Positions 1 through 5,814 of a DNA stretch of 15,086 nt are shown here, piece by piece. The DNA lies in the NCBI GenBank assembly GCA_964512045.1, contig CAZEJK010000127.1, positions 1-15,086 on the forward strand, read 5' to 3'. The notes under the pieces are model-generated. The model saw only the letters and a list, made by a program, of their open reading frames with translations, searched no databases and was not told the DNA's origin. The position numbers and the translations under genes are program-made. How positions within the stretch are numbered: the first letter of the stretch is position 1; each line of letters opens with the position of its first letter. This DNA is from CAZEJK01 sp964512045. Its GTDB lineage: Bacteria > Acidobacteriota > Thermoanaerobaculia > Thermoanaerobaculales > Sulfomarinibacteraceae.

Positions 1-73
1 GGGTGACGAGCTGCTCGATCCGCTCAACGATCGGAGCACTCGTGGGGAAGCCGGATCCGGAGGGTCTGTTTGG
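1..73. other. Short flank downstream of murE; no gene assignable
   Basis: This stretch follows the murE stop codon on the minus strand. The reading in frame with murE stays open to the window edge but has no start codon. A GTG in another frame gives only about a dozen low-complexity Ser-rich codons. A perfect 10-bp palindrome (CCGGATCCGG, 51-60) lies here, with no loop, so it is not a convincing terminator. I cannot tell whether another cell-wall gene follows. Confidence 0.3.
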
Positions 74-1600
74 CTACTGCGGTCGATCCAGCGCACCTTC
101 GGCTTTGAGACGCTCGACCTCCTCCACGTCGGAGAAGTGCAAGGTCTCGTTGCCGATGATCTGGTAGTCCTCGTGACCTTTGCCCGCCAGCAGCACGACG
201 TCGCCGGGTTCGGCGGAGCGCAACGTCCGCTCGATCGCAGCACGTCGGTCGAGCTCGATGAACGCCGGTTCGCAGCCGGAGGTGAGGATATCCTCGATGA
301 TCGTGGCAGGATCCTCGAGCTTCGGGTTGTCGGACGTGAGGACGATCCGGTCGGCAGAATCTCGGGCCGCTGCTCCCATCGCAGCGCGCTTGCCCGGATC
401 CTTGCCACCGCCGCACCCGAACACGACCCACAGCCGGTTGCGGGTGAAGCTGCGAACTGCGCCGAGGGCGTTGCGGAGGCCCTCGCCGGTGTGTGCGTAG
501 TCGACGAGCACTGCGATGTCGTCGCTGCCGACGGGTTGGAGGCGTCCGGGGACTGGAGGTGCTTGCGAGAGAGCCGACGCAACGTCCTGGGGCTCGAAGT
601 CGAGGGAGACGAGGGTTGCGAACGCGGCGGCGACGTTACTGGCGTTGTAGTCGCCGATGAGGCTGGTGTGGACGGCATGCTCGGCGCCATCCACCATGAG
701 ATGCACATCGCTGCCGGTGAACTGCTGGTCGAACCTCGCGATTCGAACCTTGGCATCGGCGTGGGTCCCGAAACCGACCGCCGGAACGACTGTCGCGCGG
801 ACGAGCTCCGCCAACCGTCTCCCGTGTGGGCAGTCGAGGTTGATCGCCCCACCCCCCGGCCCGGGGCGACGTTCCTTGAGCTCATTCAGCTGCTCGAACA
901 GGCGGAGCTTGGCGAGGAAGTACGCCTCCAGATGCGGGTGGTAGTCGAGGTGCTCGGAGCTCAGGTTGGTGAAGACCGCAGCATCGTAGTCAACGTCTGC
1001 GACGCGTTGTTGGTCGAGAGCGTGCGATGACGTCTCCAGAACGCACGCCTTCAGACCAGCATCTACGGCCAGGCGCATCGACCGGTGCAGCTCGTCCGGG
1101 GCCGGTGTCGTCATCAGGATCTGTCCGGCCGTGCGGCTCGTGACCTTTCCGGATCGTTGTACGGCCGTTCCGCCTTCGATGCCGAGGCTGCCGATCCGCA
1201 GGGCCGGGTAGCCGAGGTGGAACAGTGCGTGGTACAGCAGCCAGTGCACCGTCGTCTTGCCGTTGGTGCCGGTGACCCCGATGGTCAGCAGCTCCCGCGA
1301 TGGGTTGCCGGCCAGCGTCGCACAGACCTGCGACAGGGCACGGCGGGAATCGTTGACCACCACCCCCGGCCGGCCGGCCAGCCGCTCGGCATCGGTGACG
1401 ACTGCAGCCACAGCGCCGTTGGCGAACGCTTCATCGAGAAAGTCGTGGCCGTCGGCTGCCACGCCGCGGATGGCCACGAACACGCTGTTGGTGACCGGCT
1501 GGTCTGAGGCCGTCATGACGGCTTCGATGGTGGGCGGTTTCCAGGAGCTTTCCACCGGTGTGCCGCCGGTGAGCTCTGCCAGCTCGAAGAGAGTGATCAC
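74..1600 (-). CDS. murE: MurE-type UDP-MurNAc-tripeptide synthetase (divergent, solitary)
   Basis: Cytoplasmic Mur ligase that adds the third stem-peptide amino acid to UDP-MurNAc-L-Ala-D-Glu with ATP. The protein is 508 residues, normal for MurE. Visible motifs: the P-loop GVTGTNGKTT (108-117), TTP (164-166), ETSSHALDQQRV (189-200), the expected carbamylated lysine K231 in YFLAKLRLFE, VDYAHTGEGL (367-376) and GKGHEDYQ (473-480). The GTG start at 1600 was chosen because homology begins at ITLFELAEL and GAGG lies 8 bases upstream; the frame stays open to 1777, but that part looks non-coding. Oddities: the amino-acid specificity motif reads DNPK (424-427) rather than the DNPR of DAP-adding enzymes, the usual FTNLTRDHLDYH reads FTNLSSEHLDYH, and the N-terminal DSR is replaced by SDQ. 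No other dcw-cluster gene is visible nearby. Family is certain; the amino acid added is not. Confidence 0.9.
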   Translation of the reverse strand: MITLFELAELTGGTPVESSWKPPTIEAVMTASDQPVTNSVFVAIRGVAADGHDFLDEAFANGAVAAVVTDAERLAGRPGVVVNDSRRALSQVCATLAGNPSRELLTIGVTGTNGKTTVHWLLYHALFHLGYPALRIGSLGIEGGTAVQRSGKVTSRTAGQILMTTPAPDELHRSMRLAVDAGLKACVLETSSHALDQQRVADVDYDAAVFTNLSSEHLDYHPHLEAYFLAKLRLFEQLNELKERRPGPGGGAINLDCPHGRRLAELVRATVVPAVGFGTHADAKVRIARFDQQFTGSDVHLMVDGAEHAVHTSLIGDYNASNVAAAFATLVSLDFEPQDVASALSQAPPVPGRLQPVGSDDIAVLVDYAHTGEGLRNALGAVRSFTRNRLWVVFGCGGGKDPGKRAAMGAAARDSADRIVLTSDNPKLEDPATIIEDILTSGCEPAFIELDRRAAIERTLRSAEPGDVVLLAGKGHEDYQIIGNETLHFSDVEEVERLKAEGALDRPQ

Positions 1601-1682
1601 AGAATGCCTCGCTTGCAGGCCCGACTCCGTCAGTGCTCCGACGGGTGACGGTATGGTACAACGAGGTGCTGGGTATGCGATC

Positions 1683-1711
1683 GGAGAGCTATGTGCTCCT
1701 GGTGGCTCTCC
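1683..1711 (-). promoter_or_regulatory. Inverted repeat in the murE leader
   Basis: A 7-bp perfect inverted repeat, GGAGAGC (1683-1689) and GCTCTCC (1705-1711), sits about 83 bases upstream of the murE start with a 15-base spacer. It could form an RNA hairpin in the murE leader or act as an operator. No promoter hexamers stand out beside it. The role is a guess from position. Confidence 0.25.
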
Positions 1712-1756
1712 CTCCATCGTCCGGTGCTCCATTTTCACAGACTCTGGGGGTGTGAG

Positions 1757-1787
1757 TGGCCGGTGCCGACAGCGCATTCGCCGGCCA
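1757..1787 (-). terminator. GC-rich hairpin after the beta-helix fragment gene
   Basis: A perfect 7-bp inverted repeat, TGGCCGG (1757-1763) and CCGGCCA (1781-1787), with a 17-base loop. It begins two bases after the stop codon of the minus-strand gene at 1790. No U-tract follows, so it is a weak intrinsic terminator at best, or an RNA 3'-end stabiliser. Its position directly after the stop is the main support. Confidence 0.42.
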
Positions 1788-1789
1788 GG

Positions 1790-2161
1790 TCAGTCGCACG
1801 ACGAGCTGAGCGGGTTCCATGATCCGTTCCACGAAGCGATGCACACCGTGCTGCCGCCACCAGAGTTGTCGATGCCTCCGGTGAGCTGGGACGAGCCGAT
1901 GTGCACGAGCGCTGCGACCTCATTGAGCATCGCGTCGGTGCTGCCCGTCACTTTCGAGTGGGTCAGGGTGACATTTCCGGCATTGGTGTGCTGGTAGATG
2001 CCGTGGTGGTCTGACTCGATGCCGAAGGAGAACACATCTATGGAGGTCAGCACGAGCACCGAGCCGTCGATGGCGATGCCCCAGGTGCTCGGTGAGCTCG
2101 TTGCAGTGAAAGCAGTGTCGACGATCGTGAAATCCATGAAAATATGTATGGTTATGGTCAC
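1790..2161 (-). pseudogene. Orphan C-terminal fragment of a beta-helix exported protein
   Basis: A 123-residue reading frame rich in Thr, Ser, Gly, Ile and Val with the alternating pattern of right-handed beta-helix rungs (for example SKVTGSTDAML, then VHIGSSQLTGG). It ends in a two-cysteine cap (TVCIASWNGSWNPLSSSCD). I recognise this as the C-terminal end of large secreted proteins whose earlier parts hold a signal peptide and a GTGLxGGGTSGDVT fibre region; the protein at 10809-13055 carries such a fibre region. Here the signal peptide and all upstream domains are missing. The apparent start is GTG at 2161 with no good ribosome binding site; an ATG lies 8 codons in. It is probably a remnant, though a short expressed protein cannot be excluded. 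A hairpin follows its stop. Confidence 0.55.
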
Positions 2162-2371
2162 CGAAACGGTGTAGTGGGAAACCGTCGTCGGCCCACGCCG
2201 GGAGCTTTATGTCGCACGGATGAGACGGAGCCTCTCAGGGGTGCGACGGGTTGTGCGTTCATGCTGCTGCTCCCTTCGAGCCGCGCGGTCTGGCAGACTT
2301 GAAGGGCTGTACGGGAGCGATCACGGAAGGCTCCGCCTGCAGGCCGCTGCCAGGAGCTCGGGGTCCCTGCG

Positions 2372-2428
2372 CATCGGGCGGTGGGCGGCGCCATCGAAGC
2401 ATCACTTTGGTTGCGGCCCGTAGCCGCC
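2372..2428 (+). repeat. Dispersed intergenic repeat, copy A
   Basis: First of three copies of a dispersed element. The core (2391-2420) contains CTTTGGTTGCGGCCCG and matches copy B at 29 of 30 positions and copy C at 26 of 30. Weaker similarity extends about 20 bases to the left. The right edge can fold GCGGC-CCGTA-GCCGC (2413-2427). The copy covers the stop codon of the minus-strand sensor gene, so that protein's last residues (YGPQPK) are encoded by the repeat. Confidence 0.8.
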
Positions 2429-3475
2429 TTGGTCATCTGAGTCCGGCTTAGTGGGATACAGGCTCGCTACGCAGTCCGGGCACAGGCCGTGGCTGAACAC
2501 GGTGCCGTTCTGCTCGTAGAGGTACTGCTCGATCTGATGCCAGCATCCCTTGACGTCCCGGATTTTCTTGCAGCCGGCGCAGATAGGTAGGAAGCTGCGC
2601 AGGGTCCTTACCTCGGCGAGGGCCTGCTGGAGCTCGGCGATCAGCTGCTCCTTTTCGGCCTCGGCCTGCTTGCGGCGCTCGATGTCCTGCTGGGCGATGG
2701 AGAGCTCGGCTTGGACGTGACTGATCTCTTGCAGAATCGCCATCACCGGCCGGTTTTGGATCTCTATGCCGTGGTGGCTGTGCTGCCAGTGCAGGTACAG
2801 GTACAGAAAAGGGTAGGCGAAGAGCGCGATGATCGAGCGGCTAAGAAAGGTGCCGGTCATGATCTCGAGGTAGCGTTCGGTGCCGAGGAAGGCGCCCGTG
2901 TTGAACAGCAGCACGTCCAACCACATGACCCCGAGAAGGGTGAGAAATGCCCTCATCCACAGCGGCGCCTGGACCTTCGGCTTGCCTAAAAACTCCCATG
3001 CGATGGCCAAGAACACGAGATCGGCGATCGTGGTGAGAACCGACGCGAAGTTGATTCGCAGGCTCGGAACCGGTACGTGACCGATGGGCGAGGAACCCGC
3101 AAGCTCGATCTGAAGGTGGAGCACGAGGGCGATCACCGGCACCATCGCCGACACGCCGGCGACAGTCGAGATGGCGATCCGGGTGGCCCGCGGGCCGTCG
3201 AACACGTACACGACGAATACACCGAGCAGGAGGGATGTGTAGAACACCGTCGAGCCGACCATGAAGGTGATCTCTCCCAGCTCCACCGAGACTCCCGCGT
3301 CTGTGACCCACGACATGATCGCCGTCAGGCCGCCGATCAGGGCGTAGAAGTGGGCGAGACCAAACCTGCGCCGGAGGGCGTGGGCACCCAGTACAAGGAA
3401 GTAGACGACCATCGCCTCGGCGATCAGAATAGCCAGCTCCGTGCTCATGGCGCCCGGTCCACTCCCAACGTCCAC
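2402..3475 (-). CDS. Multi-pass membrane sensor with coiled coil and four-cysteine CxxCKKIRD tail
   Basis: 357 residues. Residues 11-230 form about seven hydrophobic segments, with a conserved-looking run at 159-200 (WEFLGKPK to FNTGAFLG) resembling VUT-like or 7TM sensor modules. Residues 245-292 are a charged coiled coil. Residues 296-341 match a small tail seen on bacterial sensor and response-regulator proteins: C299xxC302KKIRD, W312, FSHG and C332xxC335, probably metal binding. There is no histidine-kinase, GGDEF or phosphatase domain, so any output must pass through partners or the cysteine tail. Start: GTG 3475 has GGAGG (3485-3489) 9 bases upstream; ATG 3448 is the alternative and gives a more natural MSTELAIL N-terminus. 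The final residues GYGPQPK come from dispersed repeat A. The ligand is unknown. Confidence 0.75.
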   Translation of the reverse strand: MDVGSGPGAMSTELAILIAEAMVVYFLVLGAHALRRRFGLAHFYALIGGLTAIMSWVTDAGVSVELGEITFMVGSTVFYTSLLLGVFVVYVFDGPRATRIAISTVAGVSAMVPVIALVLHLQIELAGSSPIGHVPVPSLRINFASVLTTIADLVFLAIAWEFLGKPKVQAPLWMRAFLTLLGVMWLDVLLFNTGAFLGTERYLEIMTGTFLSRSIIALFAYPFLYLYLHWQHSHHGIEIQNRPVMAILQEISHVQAELSIAQQDIERRKQAEAEKEQLIAELQQALAEVRTLRSFLPICAGCKKIRDVKGCWHQIEQYLYEQNGTVFSHGLCPDCVASLYPTKPDSDDQGGYGPQPK

Positions 3476-3480
3476 CGCAT
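3445..3480 (-). CDS. Possible 11-codon leader peptide overlapping the sensor start
   Basis: An ATG at 3480 lies 4 bases after GGAGG and opens an 11-codon frame (MRWTLGVDRAP) whose TGA overlaps the ATG at 3448 of the sensor gene (ATGA). If real, it would couple translation to a sensor starting at 3448. The same ribosome site can instead serve GTG 3475 in the sensor frame, so this is one of two readings. Confidence 0.2.
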   Translation of the reverse strand: MRWTLGVDRAP

Positions 3481-3532
3481 CAGTCCTCCGTTCTTAACCA
3501 CGTGTACCTCATGACCGCGGTCCTTTCCGTCC

Positions 3533-4071
3533 TCACGCGACCTCCGAAGCTCCTTCGAGGGGTTTCATCGAGCCCGCCTCAAAGGGCGGACCGACGCATC
3601 CAACGAGGATAGCAGCTCCGTAGATGCTGTTGATCGTGGCGTCGTCGTCCAGATCGGCCAGGAACACGGCGCACTGGACGACGTCAGCGATGTTAAGGGC
3701 CCGCGCAAGAATGACTCCAGCATCTCGCATCTCACCTGCACCACATCTTCGGCCCGCCCTCACTCACGAAATCCTCAACGTAGGCAAGGCTACGCCTGCG
3801 GTTTCGTTCGATCGGGCGAACCAAATCTGTGGCACAGTTGAGCGCGAATATGCCGAAGCTATTCTTGCGCGGGCCCTAAGGCCGGCAGCGGCAGGAAACG
3901 TGATGGGTTCGTCAACACCTGTCGGGTCTCCGGCTCGACGCCGCCCGGGACCATCTCGTCGGTGGCCGGGTCGGGACCGATCCGGCCCGACGGGAAGAGC
4001 TGGACGCCCATCAGAGACGCCTGGGGGTACGGGCCGATGGCGGGAATGGCGAGCAGGTCACGGCGGGTCAT
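3533..4071 (-). pseudogene. ridA: Disrupted RidA (YjgF/YER057c/UK114) gene
   Basis: RidA proteins are about 125-residue cytosolic imine/enamine deaminases. The N-terminal half starts at ATG 4071 and reads AIPAIGPYPQASLMGVQLF, SGRIGPDPATDEM, then GGVEPETRQVLTN, ending near 3907. The second half resumes at about 3693 as LNIADVVQCAVFLADLDDD and INSIYG. Between them is a 180-bp element with inverted ends (3697-3876). Joining the halves without it gives AAGLNIADVVQC, but about one base short of frame between TRQVLTN and AAG, so a separate frameshift exists. Past INSIYG the sequence degrades: the catalytic-arginine PARS region is unrecognisable (GPPFEAG) and the frame ends early at 3533. No clear ribosome site precedes 4071. 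This is a pseudogene with several lesions. Confidence 0.85.
3697..3876. mobile_element. 180-bp MITE-like element with perfect TIRs and 3-bp target duplication
   Basis: The left end GGGCCCGCGCAAGAAT (3697-3712) and the right end, its exact reverse complement (3861-3876), form 16-bp perfect terminal inverted repeats. Imperfect similarity continues about 15 bases inward. TAA flanks both sides (3694-3696 and 3877-3879), read as a target-site duplication. Removing the element plus one TAA rejoins the two halves of ridA, which independently confirms the borders. The 148-base interior has no credible ORF, so the element is non-autonomous. Two small inner inverted repeats are present: CGTAG/CTACG (3779-3794) and GTTCG/CGAAC (3806-3821). 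A 3-bp TNA duplication is known for some IS5-family groups, so such a transposase is a possible mobiliser; this is inference. No second copy is in the window. Confidence 0.85.
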
Positions 4072-4189
4072 CGGACAGCGGAGATCGTTCACAGTTGCTT
4101 GCACAGGAACCTGGCTTGGCTGTCGGGCCAGAAACGGTCGCGGGCATGGACCCAGCCTCCTGAACCTGCTTCGACGGAGGTACGCCCAA

Positions 4190-4247
4190 CGCGGCCGCGG
4201 GCCGCAACCAAAGTGATGCTGCGATGGTGCCGGTCCCTCAGCCGATT
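4190..4247 (-). repeat. Dispersed intergenic repeat, copy B (inverted relative to A and C)
   Basis: The minus strand at 4198-4227 repeats the 30-base core of copy A with one mismatch, and similarity extends about 20 bases further on the CCGGTCCC side. Its edge forms GCGGCC-CGC-GGCCGC (4191-4205). Copies A and B face each other around the segment with the sensor gene and the broken ridA. It lies about 120 bases upstream of the ridA start. Confidence 0.8.
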
Positions 4248-4613
4248 GGACAAGGACAGCTGGCCGTTGGGTATGAGCTCCCACACCCACCCATCAGCTC
4301 TTGCCGAGAGCGCCTCCAGCACCCGTCGATGCCTGAAGCTCGCAGAGCAGGCTCTGGGGAGGGCGGCATTCTGCACTTTGGCTGAACTTTGCCTGCGTTC
4401 TTTCGAAGCGTTGCAGCATCAGAATCTTGGTACACTTCATCCGGCACAACCGCTCAGCTTGGCTTGGATTCTGATGAACGGCGATACGACGATGGACTTC
4501 CCTCTGAACCACTGGACCTGCTCTGGAGTCGAGCTGTATGGTGGGCTCGATGGCTCGGAGTACGGGCTGGATGCGAAGCGGCTGGTGGCCGTTGCAACGA
4601 AAGGGGAGACGAC
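4228..4613. other. Gene-free stretch upstream of the MRJP-family gene
   Basis: Several frames stay open here, but none has a plausible composition, a ribosome site or recognisable motifs, and the open frames on both strands contradict each other. I see no coding gene, RNA gene or terminator. TTGCAG (4411-4416) and TACACT (4431-4436) resemble promoter hexamers, but their 14-base spacing is too short to claim. The stretch probably holds the promoter of the gene at 4614 plus decayed sequence. Confidence 0.5.
4601..4608 (+). promoter_or_regulatory. Ribosome binding site fixing the MRJP-family start
   Basis: AAGGGGAG lies 5 bases before ATG 4614. It selects this start over the open frame that continues upstream to 4389, and the chosen start places a hydrophobic signal segment at the N-terminus. 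Confidence 0.7.
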
Positions 4614-5735
4614 ATGAGAGATGTTCTGACTGGACTGCTCGCGCTCGCCGTGCTGAGTGGAGTCGGCTGCGGACAGTCTGTACCCGAGACGGAGGATGCC
4701 GCCCCCGCGTCCCAGCCATCGGTGGAGGTGGTCGCCGAGTTTCCCGACCGCCAGGTGACAGGCGTGACGGTGGACAGCGCAGGGCGAGTCCTCGTGAACT
4801 TCCCGCGGTGGGGCGGTGTACACGATATTTCAGTCGCTCGGCTGGACGCCACCGGCGAGCTGGTTCCCTACCCGGATGCGGTGTGGAACAGTTGGTCCCC
4901 GGATGCCGAGGACGCTGCCGAGACCGCTGTGGAGCGGTTCGTGTGCGTGCAGAGCGTGGTCTTCGATGGCGCCGACACGGTGTGGGCTCTGGACCCGGCG
5001 TCTCCCGGCTTCCAGGGGGTCGTCCCCGGCGGCGCCAAGCTGGTCGCGATCGACGTGGCCACCGACACGGTGCGCCGCGTCTATCCATTCCCGGCAGAGA
5101 TCGCGCCGGAAGGGAGCTACCTCAACGATGTTCGGATCGATCTGGAGCACGACGCCGCCTACATCACGGACTCGCACGCCAGTGCTCTGGTGGTTGTCGA
5201 TCTGGTCAGCGGCGAGGCTCGGAGGCTGCTGGACGACCATCGGTCGACGCAGGCCGAAGACGATGTCGTTCCGGTCATCGGCGGGCGCGAGTGGAGGAAC
5301 CCCGACGGTGTCGTACCGCAGGTCCATGCCGATGGGATCGCGTATGACGCACGTGCGGACCGGCTGTGGTGGCACGCCCTGACGGGCTATCGGCTCTGGT
5401 CGATCGACGCCGCCGCACTGCGCGATCCATCGCTGGACGACGAGGGGCTGGCCGCACGGTTGACCGACCACGGGGATACCGTGGTTACCGACGGGATGCT
5501 GCTGGATGCCGAGGGCCGCGTGCTGCATACAGCCCTCGAACGCGATGCCATCGTGGCGTGGAGCCCACAGGCAGGGCTCGAGACTGTGGTGCACGACCCG
5601 TTGCTGGCGTGGCCCGATACACTGGCGGCGGGTCCGGACGGCTGGGTCTACGTGACGACGTCGCAGATCCATCTGGGAGAGGCGTTCGGCGGTGGCCGCA
5701 CCGAGCCCTATCGGGTGCTGCGCTGGCGGGAGTGA
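4614..5735 (+). CDS. MRJP/yellow-family beta-propeller lipoprotein
   Basis: 373 residues. Residues 1-18 form a short hydrophobic signal ending at C19 (LAVLSGVGC), probably a lipoprotein signal although the lipobox lacks Leu at -3. The rest matches bacterial members of the major royal jelly protein/yellow family: VLVNFPRWGG (59-68), LVPYPDAVWNSW (83-94), VCVQSVVFD (110-118), LNDVRID (170-176), AYITDS (182-187), HADGIAYD (238-245), LWWHALTGYRLWSID (251-265), and late blades at WSPQ and AGPDGWVYV. This is a six-bladed propeller fold, expected outside the cytoplasm. The substrate is unknown; bacterial relatives are often annotated as gluconolactonase-like without proof. It stands alone, convergent with the phosphatase gene, with a small hairpin between them. 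Confidence 0.82.
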   Translation: MRDVLTGLLALAVLSGVGCGQSVPETEDAAPASQPSVEVVAEFPDRQVTGVTVDSAGRVLVNFPRWGGVHDISVARLDATGELVPYPDAVWNSWSPDAEDAAETAVERFVCVQSVVFDGADTVWALDPASPGFQGVVPGGAKLVAIDVATDTVRRVYPFPAEIAPEGSYLNDVRIDLEHDAAYITDSHASALVVVDLVSGEARRLLDDHRSTQAEDDVVPVIGGREWRNPDGVVPQVHADGIAYDARADRLWWHALTGYRLWSIDAAALRDPSLDDEGLAARLTDHGDTVVTDGMLLDAEGRVLHTALERDAIVAWSPQAGLETVVHDPLLAWPDTLAAGPDGWVYVTTSQIHLGEAFGGGRTEPYRVLRWRE

Positions 5736-5747
5736 GCGGGCTCCTGT

Positions 5748-5760
5748 CCTCGTGGCGAGG
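5748..5760. terminator. Small hairpin between convergent genes
   Basis: CCTCG-TGG-CGAGG, a 5-bp stem with a 3-base loop, lies 12 bases after the MRJP-family stop and 55 bases beyond the phosphatase stop. It could serve both transcripts. It has no U-tract and the stem is short. Confidence 0.28.
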
Positions 5761-5814
5761 CTGAGCCAGGGAGCGCCTTCAGGTGTCGTCGCGGTGCGAG
5801 CGTCGCTTCGCCCT

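Noticed and set aside
137..1030. 297-codon plus-strand open frame opposite murE
   Set aside because: It lies fully antisense to a well-supported MurE and has shadow-like composition without motifs.
2158..2436. 92-codon minus-strand frame whose TGA overlaps the GTG at 2161
   Set aside because: The GTGA overlap looks like coupling, but the protein is Arg/Pro/Ser-rich without motifs, begins inside the sensor gene and runs through repeat A.
3624..4163. 179-codon plus-strand frame across the broken ridA and the insertion
   Set aside because: It is antisense to ridA remnants and crosses both TIRs of the inserted element; Arg/Gly/Pro-rich shadow.
4411..4436. TTGCAG ... TACACT as a promoter for the MRJP-family gene
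   Set aside because: A spacing of 14 bases is too short for a normal -35/-10 pair and the hexamers are imperfect.
4099..4617. 172-codon plus-strand frame upstream of the MRJP-family gene
   Set aside because: No ribosome site or recognisable motif, overlaps repeat B, and competing frames are open on both strands.
4294..5088. 264-codon minus-strand frame opposite the start of the MRJP-family gene
   Set aside because: Arg/Pro-rich shadow; the plus strand has a ribosome site, signal peptide and family motifs.
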